Part shown: one piece after another, positions 36,198 through 48,183 of the stretch
How positions within the stretch are numbered: position 1 is the stretch's first letter
Layout: every line of letters starts with the position of its first letter
Assembly: GCA_024516035.1 (NCBI GenBank)
Contig: CM044959.1
Span: forward strand, 32,550,118 to 32,614,117
Length of the DNA: 64,000 bases
DNA from: Bactericera cockerelli
Taxonomy: Eukaryota; Arthropoda; Insecta; Hemiptera; Triozidae
Direction: 5' to 3'
The notes under the pieces: generated by a model
What the model was told of the DNA's origin: nothing
What the model saw: only the letters and a program-made list of their open reading frames with translations
The model's database searches: none
Translations under genes and position numbers: made by a program

Positions 36198-36454
36198 GGT
36201 GCACGTTAAATACAGCTGTTCTCATTGTGTCACTGAAGTTTAGCAATGCCCAGAGAGGGCGAGAGGCTATGAATTGGATAGGTAACCATTTAAATTCAAA
36301 CCCTCGTGATGCTGGCTATTCCTTGCTCCACTCAGGCTAGATCAGGTTATTTGAGTCGCTGGTTTGTGAGTTTCCAGCGAATGGAGGTCGGACGGTAAAA
36401 CCCCCGTCGTGATATTTATGACCAATGACCATGCAGTTGAAAGAGATGTAAAAA
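36198..36454 (+). repeat. 5S rRNA-headed SINE, older copy
   Basis: The head contains GTTCTCATTGTGTCACTGAA, GTTTAGCAATGCCC and GAATTGGATAGGTAACC. These align in order with the 5S rRNA segments around GTTCTCGTCCGATCACCGAA and TTGGATGGGTGACC. The body has CTCGTGATGCTGGCTATT, CCAGCGAATGGAGG and ACCATGCAGTTGAAA, with an A run at the end (about 36447-36454). Confidence 0.75.
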
Positions 36455-37260
36455 AATGAAGGCCCTAACCTCTCGACCAGAAGTTCAGAGACCTAAGCTC
36501 TCCATATCATATTGTTAATCCACAAGTTATGTCATACAAAATCTTTTTTTTAGTCAAAGTCCAGACTATTCTATCCATGAATATCAATAACATTAAAAAT
36601 AACTTTCGTCCGTTCTGTGTAGCTTGTTTACGCCATTATTTTTAACGTTTCAAATATCCACAAAGGAAAAACTTGAACGAAAAATTAGACTTTCAACATT
36701 CTTCAGAAAATTTGTAATAACGCGAGTGTAAGAGGGTCATAAAAACTCCTTGAAATATGCGGTGGATGTTTTTCCCTTCTTTCTTTTTTCGCTCTTAACA
36801 TAAATAATGAATTTGGTAGGAATAGGAAGTGTCTCCTCGGGTTGCTACACACGCAAACTTTGTTCTAAGGAAAGTTTTTGTCCTGAGAAGACGCAACTTT
36901 TTTGTGTGTGTTAAAGAGGTCTCGAAGGACTTATTAAACATACATGGATGTACTTTTTCACACGCTTATTTTAAGTTTTCTACTTGCCCACAATACCCAA
37001 TGTCTTTACCTCTGTGAATTCCTCTTTGTCACATTCACATGAAACACGTGGGTTTCGACATCTTTTTGTACCTAGCCGTATACTTCAAAGTGTAATGGAT
37101 AGAAAGCTTATTATTATTTTCTTGTCCACAACAAAATCCAACAGAGATGACATTCCTAATAAGCTGAATGTGGTTAAAGTGGTAGCCACTTACCGTGCAT
37201 TGGTAGTCAAGTGGTCCTTTCATGTCCTTTCTTTGCTCCTTTCATGTCCATTGATTCTAT
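36455..37260. other. No recognised gene
   Basis: A/T-rich. Two plus frames (62 and 99 codons) and an antisense frame show no recognisable domains. Confidence 0.4.
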
Positions 37261-37499
37261 TCGGTTTTAACGTCCTGACTTGAGGTAGACAGGACGGGGG
37301 TTTTACCCTCCATTCGCTGGGAATCGTACCAGCTACCCACATTAACCTCACCCAGCCTGGGTAGGTCCGGAATTGCCAGCCTCACATGTTCGGAGGGAAT
37401 AGAATTTTCTGTGCGAAAAGTCTGCTCCAACCGGGAATCGAACTCAGGATCTCTGGAATGCAGGCAGTAGTCACAACCGTTACGCCACGGAGGCTGGCA
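37261..37499 (-). repeat. tRNA-derived SINE, family A, best preserved copy
   Basis: On the minus strand: CCAGCCTCCGTGGCGTAACG (A box GTGGCGTAACGG), B box GAGTTCGATTCCCGG (about 37431-37445), then GTGAGGCTGGCAATTCCGG, CAGGCTGGGTGAGGTTAATG, GTGGGTAGCTGG and GCGAATGGAGGGTAAAAC. It ends in CAGGACGTTAAAACCG. Total length is about 240 bp. The 66-codon minus frame over it is not a gene. Confidence 0.85.
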
Positions 37500-37502
37500 A
37501 TA

Positions 37503-37682
37503 TTGGGGTAGCTTAGGGATCCGTTGGTTCGAATCCCACCCAATGCATGCATTTTTCCTAATTTATTTGAGTTTGTGACCACATAATAATAAGACTCTGA
37601 GGGTTAGGTGGTAGAAAATACTTCGAGCATTAACCTCGCCTGGTGGTTACCTTCCACTAAAGAGCATTACTATTATAGCCCA
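37503..37682 (+). repeat. SINE family F, 5'-truncated copy
   Basis: The B box GGTTCGAATCCCACCC (about 37526-37541) and the body GAGTTTGTGACCACATAATA through AAAGAGCATTACTATTATAG match the minus-strand copy at 34744-34965. It abuts the SINE A copy, suggesting that the SINE A insertion or a deletion removed its head. Confidence 0.7.
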
Positions 37683-38521
37683 ACTTCTAAACCTCTATTA
37701 CTACCTTTTTGCGAATTAATAATAAGAATTCGTTCCATAATAACTTCTCAGAAAACACTGCTTAATAACATCTTGCAAATGTTTCGTCTACGTATTATTC
37801 CTTCTAGCAAACAAAACTCCTTTGATGATGCCTGCACGTAATGAAAGAGGACGATTAAAAAGAAAAAGTTTTTCTTTCTAGTTTCACCCCAGATAACCTA
37901 GTTTGTCTTATACACTAGTTTCACTCTATATAAGCTAGTTTCTCCTGTTAAAAAATAATAATAAAAGCAATTCTGCTGGTAACATAAGTAGGTATACACA
38001 TTTAAAAGTTTTACTTTACAATCTATCTAATTTCAGTTTCATCTAATATCTAATGTCGTCGTTGTATATTATGAGGCAACCAATCAGCAAAGATAACCCT
38101 TGTTCAAAAAGTTTGGCCCAAATATTCGAAGTTTTTTTTCAATTCAATATGTAAATTGAAAATTGAAGCATCTTGCAAGCAAACTGTTCTCTTCAGAGTT
38201 TTCCATTCAATCAAGGAGGTTTCTGTGGCAGTGAAGTAAATAGAAAAGGTTTAACAGAGCTCGGGGAATTCGAGTTTGACATGCCATTATCATCAAGAAA
38301 AGTGACGAATAAAGGAGTGATGAATAATTTGAGGTTTTTTTGTTTCTCACTTGATGTTGTTTGAGCAAGGTACCTAATTCTGTATTCATTCGGGTTAAAT
38401 CAACACTTTAAAATACACAAGATGACTTGATAAATGAAAATAATAGCAAACCTCTTTGGTCTCTAGTTTTTCTCTTTAACAATTAACCCGCCATTTGTTG
38501 TAAATTTACTAAACAAATCCT
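37683..38521. other. No recognised gene
   Basis: A/T-rich. Two overlapping short frames at 38173-38389 show no recognisable motif. Confidence 0.35.
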
Positions 38522-38668
38522 TACCAGCCTGCGTTGGACCGGTTATTGTCAGCATTACGATCATTTGAAAGTGGGGGTCATCCACCATGTACTAACTTCG
38601 ATGGATTTTGCTTAACTTCAACGGACTTACAAGAACTGGTGTAACGTGTCATTGGCACGGGCTGACGG
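38522..38668 (-). repeat. 5S rRNA-headed SINE fragment
   Basis: On the minus strand the head reads ACACCAGTTCTTGTAAGTCC, GTTGAAGTTAAGCAAAATCC and AGTTAGTACATGGTGGATGA. This follows 5S rRNA including the TTAGTACTTGGATGGGTGACC region, so more of the 5S head is kept here than in most copies. A short body (CAGCCTGCGTTGGACCGG complement) remains. Confidence 0.75.
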
Positions 38669-38701
38669 ATTATTTTAAACTAATGTATTCATCATTGGTT
38701 A

Positions 38702-38957
38702 TCTCTATATATAAAACAGAAAAAAGGACTACCTACCTACCTACCTACCTACCTACCTATGTTTGTTTGTCCGGAGTTATTTAGCCAAAACGGTAAGAGC
38801 TAGCGAAAATTGTCTCAGAATTGACCCCCCCAAAACCGTTATCGCTTTGTCCAGAAAAATTATAAAAAGTTCAAAAAGGCATTGCTGTCCAGCAGTACGG
38901 CCATGCCTTAGTAAATTTGAAATTTAGTCCCGTTGCAAAGCACGGGCAAACGGCTAG
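38702..38957 (+). mobile_element. Non-autonomous Helitron, 256 bp, both termini present
   Basis: The 5' end is TCTCTATATATAAAA directly after an A (38701). The 3' end has the stem CCCGT (38929-38933) / ACGGG (38942-38946), seven bases, and CTAG (38954-38957) directly before a T (38958). Insertion between A and T without target duplication, a 5' TC, and a 3' hairpin plus CTRR are the defining Helitron features. It contains an ACCT/CTAC microsatellite (38729-38759) and no coding sequence. Its 3' end equals the unit of the arrays at 7095-7720 and 8390-9440. Confidence 0.85.
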
Positions 38958-40439
38958 TGTTTAATATAATATATAATAGATCATTTGGTTGTTTTGTAAT
39001 CCACTCTAGAAATCCTCCTCAAACTGAAACGTGTCTCTTCAAAAAAATTAGTACTTCAAAAAATAGAAATATGACAAGTTGTTAAATATTCATAGAATTT
39101 CAACACAACTTGATTACCTCATCATGTTCATATAATCAATGACCATGTCAATGGGCAGATGACATAGTCATCGAAGAGCTCTCAGCCTTTCTGGGAAACA
39201 GAAAGTGTCAAGTGTGCCTTGTGTTCTATCTGTGTCATTGTTTCCACCACAAGTCACACCAATTGAATGCTGCAGCTATGTCTGGTGCATCTCCCATTTT
39301 ATTAAATTAAGCGAATCTTTGTTTGAACATCTTGTCGGTTCTCCTCTCTTCCTCTTCTCTCTCAACCAGTGTTTTATTTTTCTCTTTTATCTGCCACTTC
39401 CTTTTCTTGTTTCCTTTTTCTTTATCTGCTCACTTCTCTTCTTCTGCTGGTCTTGATACCGTCTCTTCCTTTTCTCCTATTTACATTATTTGGTTTTTTT
39501 TCTCTCTATTCCGCTCTTTCTTTTTCTATTATTTTTCTACTCCTGTTCTCTCTTCTTTTTCCCACTCCATTGCTTCATATCTCTCTCTCTCTCTACTTTT
39601 ATTAGTTTCAGTCAAAATTGCTAGAGTACCACGTGTAGTGCTTTTTTCACATATTTTGGGTAGGCATATGCAATCCATGCATTGTGTTTTGCTCAGAGTA
39701 TCAAATGATCTCTTCCTTTTCTTCTTCTTTCATTTTGCCAATTCCCAAACCTCTTTGGGGTTGGCGTTATTAACTTGTTCTCTTATTGGAAAGTGTTTAC
39801 TTCTCGTTTTATGTAAATTGGTTTTATGTTACTTAGTTGGTTTCGTTGTACAATTTTGTTGGACATACATGCGTTATGTTAGTTGAAATCCTCCCTCTAG
39901 AGTCCCTTCCTGCACCAGTCTTGTTACCAGTTACTTTTCCCACTTACTTTTTCATCTCCTTACTTCCTCGCTATCTACCTGCAAGACCCCTTCTTCTTCC
40001 AGCTCTGGCTCGATTCCTTTGTTCCTTCTTCATGTCATTCATACATATTGTATTCTCAAAACGATGTAGAGCTGTTACTTGGATTTTATTTATTTATTTT
40101 AAATGATTTATTCCTTCAATATATTTTATTTATGCTTTTTTAAAACATTTTATCTGCTTTAATATATGTAATGATTTATCTTTTCTGAATGTCATATTCG
40201 TATTTTCTCATTCAAATACGGTAGTAAAATCCAATATTGTGGAAATTCTACTATGTTTTATGTAGAATTTCAATTCCTGTAAAATATTTCAATTTATTAC
40301 TTATTTCCATAAGAAAATCACTACCTTGCAGTTTTTTGAAGTCCTTAAACAGAATAGCACACACAATAGCGGAGAAAGAAATCATACAAATTTCTATTAT
40401 TTTATTTTTTGAAAATTATTAAGATATTAATAAAAATCT
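38958..40439. other. No gene; pyrimidine-rich low-complexity tract
   Basis: About 39330-39600 and 39890-40030 are T/C-rich. This gives long, Phe/Ser/Leu-rich frames, including a 187-codon frame at 39323-39886, the longest in the window. Several frames are open at once and the composition explains them, so I call no gene here. Confidence 0.55.
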
Positions 40440-40810
40440 TCCAGCCGGGTCGCCCAAACGCAAAATGTGGACGCTGGGAGCTAAAATGTACATTTTGGCT
40501 TTCCTAAAATGAACTTGCGTTCGACCAAAGAACGCAACATGGGGATGCGCGCGCACCTTAACGCTGGCAAAATCTACACGCTGGACCCTACCATTTCCCC
40601 TACTTTCCTGTTAAATTGCGTTCGCCCACCTCATGTTGGTAAAATCCTAGCGTCTACATTTAGGAGAAACGCAAAATCAAGTTTGAGGCTTGTTTGCATC
40701 CATTTTCAGTACATTTCAGTTCTTTTGTTGTCGCTCGCATTCGTCTTGTTGTTGAACAAATTTTTATTGTAATTACCATTTCACTTATTCTGTAGTTTGA
40801 TTTTATATTG
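40440..40810. other. GC-richer patch with GCGTT-type inverted motifs
   Basis: It contains repeated AACGC/GCGTT and ACGCTGG motifs and an 8-bp hairpin TTGCGTTC / GAACGCAA at 40515-40537. An 87-codon frame (40509-40772) crosses it without a recognisable domain. The segment ATTACCATTTCACTTATTCT at 40771-40808 recurs at 41765-41800. This may be the end of an unidentified repeat. Confidence 0.35.
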
Positions 40811-41430
40811 TGTAATCAAAATAATATTCTAGTATTATTCGAATAAACCGATCGGTTCTTCCATTATTTAAAAATAATATCAAAATCAACCAAGATCTTT
40901 CTCATTGATATTGTAGAAAAAAAAACTCTTGTCAAGGTGCCAAGCTCACTTTGCTCCAATACCAGTAAACTAAACCAATCGTCTAATTCATTCTAATATA
41001 TCAATACTGTCATTTATTGATACACCCTGAGACACTGTGTGTGTGCCATTTATAATTCAGCTATCAAAAGGTGAAGTCTGATGAATTTTGCTTGTGAATT
41101 CATTGTACACCTATAGGAAGAACTACTCATCAATGGTGAAGATGTACCTTTGTGAACCTTCTGATTTAGCTGTGAAAACCAGCAGCTGTAACCACTATCT
41201 TCCCAAATCAACCCAAACCTCTCAACAATTCTTCAAGATCTTGATAATCACTGACCAACCTGATTAAATACCAACATATTATTTACATCTCAAGTGTATT
41301 TATAAAGTATAAAAAATGCTTTCCAAGTCTGGGGAACAAGGCACTGTGCTTATTAAATAATATTTATGTTCCTTTAAATACCTTTATCTAGAAACATCTC
41401 TTATTAACTAGAATAGATTTAGAACTGTTA
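40811..41430. other. No recognised feature
   Basis: Ordinary A/T-rich DNA. Confidence 0.35.
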
Positions 41431-41580
41431 ACCAACCTCAGTACCTTGATTGATAAGGTGGTGGACTTCTAACCGTGGAAGTTGATGGTTCAAGTCCTGG
41501 TTTCAGCATAGATTTAGTAAAGCAAGTTTGAGTAGTTGTGACATCATGAAAGTGTTAAGTATACATATATGTCAACTTTG
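41431..41580 (+). repeat. SINE family D copy
   Basis: ACCAACCTCAGTACCTTGAT, the B box GGTTCAAGTCC, TTTCAGCATAGATTTAGTAA and GTTTGAGTAGTTGTGACATC follow the family. The 3' end is diverged. Confidence 0.75.
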
Positions 41581-42333
41581 TTTACATGCATACAAGTCAT
41601 ACACACAAACAAAACAATATTACTGTTTGTGTATGCAATAAAAAGAAAAAAAGTATTCTTAACATGAGCATTTTAGAACAATGTTTTGAAGTTCTCTCCT
41701 AAAAAATATATAAAAACAAATAAATTCTTTTTATAAATTGTCTCATTTATTTCTTTTCTTCTTATTACCATTTCACTTATTCTGTAGTTTAATTTTATTT
41801 GTATATACTAGTTTCCTAATTCTAATACCAGCTAATAGTATTGGCATATTATTACTGAAATGTTAGCCTATTTTATTGGTATTTTATCTATAAAAGAAGG
41901 CTGTATGCATGAATGTAATTATGTATGGATGTTCTTTATACAAATCCACACCAATTGACCAAGAAACCTGAAATTTTGCACATAGTTCCGTTTGGATCCG
42001 GTTAAGGTTAAGCTACAAGGAGTAAGGATAAAAAATGGATGGGTGACGTTTTCTTATCTAAATGACATTTTTTCTTGAGATTATTAATAAATAAGAACAC
42101 AATTTCTGATTTTCAGTCTTATATTTTTCCATTTTCATGGCAAAAAAAAATAGAAAGCAGAAGTAGGTATGACAAAGAAAACATGAAACAAACAGAATAT
42201 AATAATTATGTAGAATGAAGATAAATTTATATATCTAAATATTATACATAAGGGTGATTAAATAATTATGGAACAGAGGTATATGACTTTCAAGACAAAA
42301 CTTTGTAAGATTAAGAACAGGGCTTCCAGAAAG
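41581..42333. other. No gene; possible Helitron 5' end at 41887
   Basis: A|TCTATAAAAGAAGG at 41886-41900 resembles a Helitron 5' end, and GAAATTTTGCACATAG-type wording follows. I find no matching hairpin-CTAG end before the next SINE, so I do not define an element. Confidence 0.3.
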
Positions 42334-42564
42334 TTTTTTTTTTTTTTTTTTTTTAATTTTGGGTTTAACTTCACATGCATGGTCATATCATGATGGGGGC
42401 TTTACACTCCATTTTCAGGAAACTCACAAACCTGATACCCACATTAACCTCCGGAAGGGTTGGGCCTGAATGTTAGCAGCACAAAGTCTTAACCTTGCTG
42501 GACATTGCTTAACTTTGGTGATCCTACAAGAACCTGAGTATTCAAAGGGCCATCAATGCTGGCT
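42334..42564 (-). repeat. 5S rRNA-headed SINE with poly(A) tail
   Basis: A T21 run at 42334-42354 (A tail on the minus strand) is followed by the complement of the body (GCATGGTCATATCATGATGG, ACCCACATTAACCTCCGG). The head complement is GACATTGCTTAACTTTGGTG, matching 5S rRNA. It parallels the copy at 27520-27755. Confidence 0.8.
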
Positions 42565-42674
42565 CAGAAAGATTCTCCCCCTCATTATCTCCAAATTGCA
42601 TAAAATATTACAAACTGTATAATAAAACATTGAAATTTTGAAACACTTATTTTTACTTCTTTCTATGTTATTAT

Positions 42675-42905
42675 TATAGACTGGAGGATCCATGAAAAAC
42701 CCCTGTCCTGATTTGTGTCAGTATGGTATTTTTATCCTTCATTAACTGGGAATTGCACCAGCTACTCACATTAACTTCACCCAGCCTGAGTAGGGCTAGA
42801 TATACCAGCCTCACATTTTTGGAGGGAACAGCAATTTATTTTTGAATAAAAGAAAAAAAAATAGATCTCAGGATCTTTGGATTACGGGTAGTAGTCAAAT
42901 CCTGA
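42675..42905 (-). repeat. SINE family A, diverged copy
   Basis: The complement of the family A body is recognisable (CATTAACTGGGAATTGCACC, TCACCCAGCCTGAGTAGG), as is a degraded head (GATCTCAGGATCTTTGGATT, TAGTAGTC). Confidence 0.65.
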
Positions 42906-43064
42906 ATAATATAAACTACCTACTGTTTTAAAAATTAAAATCAACACATTACCTGCAGTAAAAATTGTGCTTATCACAAGAATTCAAAACTGTCAAAATT
43001 TGCAATACTTATTTCTTCTTCTACTTTTACTTCCAATATTTTTTTTATAGTTTATTATAGACTG

Positions 43065-43215
43065 GTTGAATCAAGATCCATTAGAAACTTTGGTCCTGAT
43101 CTGAGGTAGTGATGATGGAGGTTTTATCCTACATTTACTGGGAATAGTACCAGTTATCCACATTAACCTCACCCAGCCTGAGTCACCCACATCAACCTCA
43201 CCCAGCCCACTTTAA
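43065..43215 (-). repeat. SINE body fragment with local duplication
   Basis: The shared SINE body (ATTTACTGGGAATAGTACCA, CACATTAACCTCACCCAGCC) is present. The segment CACCCACAT(C/T)AACCTCACCCAGCC is duplicated at its end. The pol III head is missing. Confidence 0.6.
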
Positions 43216-44080
43216 CCTAGAAATTATGAAGGAACTTAAGAACAGTCAACTTGATGGACTTTTATCAGAAAATGTTATAACTATAATTGCACACTGTAAC
43301 TGATGAACTCATCTAAGGAAATGGATGGTTTATCGTGAAACACAACAAAATTTTCACTGAGGAATCAGACTTGAGTCACTTTCACTTATACGGGATCATC
43401 ATTGTCAGGTTCAATATGTATGAGGAAGGTGGAACCTTGAATAGGTTTCAACCAAAGATCTTCAGGTTGCAGCTGTGTTAGATTGGATGCACAATACATG
43501 TAAATAGGTTGAAAGTATCATGTGGAGTGTGGAACTCCTTCAGAGATCACATTCATTTTTAAAGCTGGGGTCTACTTTTGTAAAGATATGTTTTCAGATA
43601 TTTTGACACTCCTGATCTCACTTGCACAAGAATTGTTCATGCTCTCCGGGGTAGTGGCATTTGTAAAATACCAGCTCCAGAAATCAGTCAGAGCATTGGA
43701 TCACAAAAAACAGAACTATTTTAAGTTACAATAAAAATTAATAAATAAATCGTTTTGCGAGTCTACAGACCATCACTGAGACTGAAAGATAATCTGACAT
43801 GTTGGAAAATAGGAGTTTCAAACAACAGGAATTTCACAAATTGAATTTTTTCAAAGGATTTTTTTTTTTTCTTTTTCATAAATTATTTTAAAAGGGGCGC
43901 AACTTTAAGGAAAATTATCTGATTGACTCAATTCCAATTTCCGCGCTCGACATTTTACTCGTTGGCACTCGTTGTTTTCCATCGTAATATGATGTTTTCA
44001 GAAAAGTTAGTACAAGTGGAGGGGATAATTCTACTTTTTCCCAGCGTGGACTTCCCCTCTCGCCTTGCTCCAGCGTCAAG
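43216..44080. other. No recognised gene
   Basis: A 70-codon frame at 43522-43734 shows no recognisable domain. A T-tract lies at 43859-43870. Confidence 0.35.
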
Positions 44081-44161
44081 CCAGCGTCGACTGAAAATCT
44101 TCACTTCGACCCCGTGTTACCAACATCGACTTTAGGTTGATGTTGGCAAAGTCGACGCTGG
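44081..44161. repeat. Nested hairpin with GTCGACGCTGG ends
   Basis: The outer stem CCAGCGTCGACT (44081-44092) pairs with AGTCGACGCTGG (44150-44161). An inner stem CCAACATCGAC (44120-44130) pairs with the GGTTGATGTTGG side (to 44146) over a four-base loop. It is embedded in a GC-richer patch (44040-44330). Its plus strand can read a short, transposon-like C-terminal tail, but I cannot identify it. Confidence 0.5.
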
Positions 44162-47100
44162 AGACTCTCTATCGCGACCCGGCTGTTCATGTCTCATATC
44201 TGAGCAAGCCCGCACCATCCTCGCATTCATACTTCTCACTCTTCGCCTCGTACCTCCCAATCTTACTGACACAGCTCTTATGAGTGCTATTTCAGCTTTC
44301 ACTCTTAAACATTCCACTACCATTTTTGACTCAATTTAAAGGTTTTTTTAATACAAATTTCTATCATATGTACATATATGTATATCTAAAATACACCTAA
44401 AAATTGATTTCACACAAGTCGGGGTAAGAGACTTAAGCGGGTCACTTCAGTGAGATACGAGGCGGCTAAGTGTTAAGGTGAAAACAAAATTAATGTTATA
44501 GCTCGCCCTATATGCAATGAATTGTGCTAGAAACTAGTAACTTTCAATGTCGGTCCTCTGCTGTAGAGGTACATAAATATTTTTACTCCCAAACTGCGGT
44601 TGAAACAAGTTGACTAGTAGACCTCTCTTATTTAAATTTATCCTTTCCCACAAAAGGAATCTTGTAGCTTCCTCTTCCTTGCAACAATTTGGAAAGTTCT
44701 GGCCGGAAAGTCGGCTTCCGTCTCTTGTTAACTTTTATGTTAAAACCAAGCCATAACAGTGGGACAAGACGGTGCTCAGGCAGACTGGCAGACATTGTTT
44801 TCAACATTTTCTTTTTGTTCTATTTTAATTCAGAAGTGAAATTTACAATGAGAACCGTTCAGTTGGCTTTTATTTCCTAGCATGTTCTTTTTGAACCAAT
44901 TTTTAGTTGGATATTATAATTATATGTATTATTCTCAACGGAAAAAAATACATGAATAATGTATGAATATAAAATTATTTAACAAAACGTTTCTAACCCC
45001 TCTAAAATACATAAAAGCATATTAACCAACATTAAAGGGCTAGTATATTATCTGAATTTCAAATATTAAACCTTTTTCTCAGTTCCAAAAAGGCCTTGAA
45101 AACTTGGCTGTATTTCACTTTTTATCATCTCATGGTAATTATTTTTGTATGAACGCCCTAATATTATTACGAGTATGCAATGTGCATGGAATGGTCGAAA
45201 ATTAAGTTACAATTTTCTCTCTTTTCGTCGGACTACGTAATATCAAGTAGTTCGAATGTAAAGTTGAAAAAGATGCGAAGACCAAGTTTTCAATTTAGGT
45301 TAGGATATTTTTAAAGTTACTTTAACCTGTTTCACTTTTTTGTATTCCCTCGCGCAAATAACTTGCTTACCTACTTTTAACTACTCATCCATTGAATTTT
45401 TAACTTGATCTAATTCTTACATCTAGTCTTTCTATCCTAGTCCATGTCTTTTTTAAAAGTTTGAATTGTATTATGTCTTAGTAATGTTATATGTATGATA
45501 TTTTGTTAAATTATGTTTAAGTCTTAATAATTTGATTGTAATTTTAGTTGTAAGATCTTTTGCAAATTGTGCTTGATGTTTCATGAACAGCATAATAAAT
45601 ATAATATTATATATAAATGCTAATGCTAATAAAGGTCAATGCTAAGTAAGATAATTTGCTTTAACTTAAAAATTTAACACCTATACAAAAAAGTATTTTG
45701 CCTAAGTCCAACAATTCCTAAAGGATAAAAGTAAAGAGTGTAATCTAAACATTCTAAACCACGTAAAAAAAAAGACATTGTTCTTTATATCATCTGCTCG
45801 TGTTTCGTCACTTTTTGCGACTCCAAGGATATTATTTTGTTGATCATGAAGAAAACTTTGCACTATGATAATTAGTATTGTGGCAGACTGCGTACTCTAC
45901 TATGCAAAGTGGATGTAAAATTGATTCTCAACTTTTCTCCTTTTCGAATTTAACTGAAATGAAAGTTTTGGGGCAACACTTTGCTGAACCTAAAAAACTT
46001 TAAAGCGTTCATAAAATTTGGTAATAATTATGAAGTAGGAAATATACGTTCATTGTTAGCGTCAACAGTTAGGGGCGAGTGCTAATATTCAGCAGACTCT
46101 AATGATAGTCTCTTTCTAATTCTCTGCTATCACCAAAAAGCTAAACTGGGAGAAGTTATTATAATAATTCAGACCAGGCCCGGTTTACGGCTGTGATTTG
46201 GGTCAGATGTTGGCTTCCGGCAGTGGCGCAATAAACGATGTATGCAGATACAACCACGGCAATTTTGTTATTCCATGTTTTGCGCCCCCCTAAAAAGCCA
46301 ATGCCTAGCGCCCTATTCACGTGCCTATTGTACCTATTTGGTGGAACGGGCCTAAGACATTATCTTTAAATGAAAAGTCTTTCTGTAGATAGAAAATTGT
46401 ATTTTATCGTGACATTATTAGAAATATCAGAAAACTCGTTTTTTCTATACCACTGCACAGCGGATCCAAGTGTTTTTCTTTGTAAGAATCTCCCTAGCCA
46501 CCCAGCGCGGCAACCCAGCTAGTATCCTAGGTACTAGAAACCCACAGTTGCAGGTGGAGGATGACAACAGGGATATTTAACGATGAAATACACGTTTATT
46601 ATACAGGTTTTTCTTTCCTCTGTACGTTAGGGCATCCCTCGATATTACCCTATAGTCCCTATATGAAGTAATAACCTGGAGGTAGAGTCCTGGGAGATTT
46701 ATATCCTGCCAGGATTTTATTCAAATTCGCTTTATCTGTACTTTCTATTAGGAAACTCTCCGTTGTTTATTTTTCCTTGAACACCTTCACCATCTTTATC
46801 TCCTTGCTCTCTTTTATCCCCCTTCCCTCCACACAGGGGGTTCTTATTCTGTTTACAAATGTGTAATATGGAGGTGCATTAGCTTTTACTACTTTACATT
46901 ACACGAGGTATTATACCTGGACTTTTTGTAGCTCTTTGCTCCAAGGTATTGGATTTATGAGATTCCTTTCTTCATTTACACATATTATTCAAATTTACCT
47001 TTCTGTGAAACAGAATTTTTTCTATTTTTCGTGCTATTTCCTTTTCGGTTTCGTTTTTTATGTTTTATGTGTACAGTACAAGGTCATTGGTTGCACACAA

Positions 47101-47321
47101 AGCTCTGTAATTCTACTCACTCATTCAGGGTTGACCATAATTAATGGCTAAACTTAGAATCTTAAATAAAACTAAGTAACTGTAGTGTAGCATCCACTCA
47201 GACAAGTGAAATGTTGTGTTTTTATAACTATCTACCTATAAATAAAATGGCCCGAGATGCGATTAAAAAGATGATCTGGAAAAAGATACGTTTTCCTAGC
47301 CACACCATTTTTGCACAGTAG
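44162..47321. other. No recognised gene
   Basis: A/T-rich. Text at 45440-45640 resembles an A/T-rich transcript or LINE tail (several AATAAA-like words). No coding region or named repeat is evident. Confidence 0.4.
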
Positions 47322-47355
47322 AAACAAAATTGGTCTGTGAAGACCAATTTTGTTT
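47322..47355. repeat. Perfect 15-bp hairpin with GTGA loop
   Basis: AAACAAAATTGGTCT (47322-47336), loop GTGA, then AGACCAATTTTGTTT (47341-47355). GTGA is of the GNRA tetraloop class in RNA. It lies immediately before a 5S-like fragment. No U-run follows to suggest a pol III terminator of a specific gene. Confidence 0.7.
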
Positions 47356-47367
47356 GTTAGCCAGAGT

Positions 47368-47460
47368 CAATGGGACGTTTCATGCCGTTCTTGCTAAAGT
47401 TAAGCAACGTTTAGTGTAATTAGGAATCGGTGGATGCCCACTCTTTGTTTAGCCCTTGTG
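47368..47460 (+). repeat. 5S rRNA-like fragment (SINE relic)
   Basis: GCCGTTCTTGCTAAAGTTAA and GCAACGTTTAGTGTAATTAG, GGTGGATGCCCAC align with the central 5S rRNA region. It is degraded and lacks the shared SINE body. Confidence 0.45.
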
Positions 47461-48183
47461 GTTATTGGTGGTGTTTCTACTAGCAACATTGAGAGTTTCA
47501 AAAATATAAAAAATAGTTTGACTGTCCTAGTTGAAATTTTGAATGAACTTATTTTAATTAAAGTGTATTTTTCAAAAATCAAAACATGAGAAAAAATCTA
47601 ATCAAGTTTGTAATGAGTGATGAAATCTATTGAACTAGTTCGGATATGGGCTTATTTTTTTCCTTTAGTTTATGAAGTGTCCTATCACGTGATGTGTTTA
47701 TATCATTCAGAATTTTTATAATAGATTAAAGAAATAAAAAGTATGGAAAGCCATAAAAGTATTTACATTTTTTTTTACAGAAATGAAATTTTGGGTCTGC
47801 TGGTAATCGGATCCGCTACTTAAGGCGACTAGCTCATGAGTCAATCAGCCTCTTTGGCGGAACACTTGGTGACTTATGAATCCTAACTGACAGAAATATT
47901 TTCCAATTGAAAACATGAATTCATGGGTTCAATGTCTGTTGCATATTAAAATTGAAAAATACCTCTTTAAATCCGAGGAAAATTGAACTTCATTTTATAG
48001 GTATTTTTTTTACACGTAAAAATAAAGTTCTCAAAAATCATGCTCTCATCAACAAAAAAATACACGAAAATATTAAATAAATTGTGGCGGACCTACCTGA
48101 TACAAAGAAAATGTTCAATTTTCAAGTCTGAAAATAGCGAAAATGAAAAAGCTCGTAATTTTACGCAAATGAAAATTCCGTAC
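47461..48183. other. No recognised gene
   Basis: A/T-rich. A possible tRNA-like SINE relic lies at 47790-47880 (minus), but its boxes are too degraded to call. Confidence 0.35.

Noticed and set aside
39323..39886. 187-codon open frame, longest in the window
   Set aside because: It lies in T/C-rich low-complexity DNA with several frames open at once and a Phe/Ser/Leu-dominated composition. No domain and no splice context.
41887..42333. Second complete mini-Helitron
   Set aside because: A TC-type 5' end is present, but no hairpin plus CTRR end was found before the next SINE.
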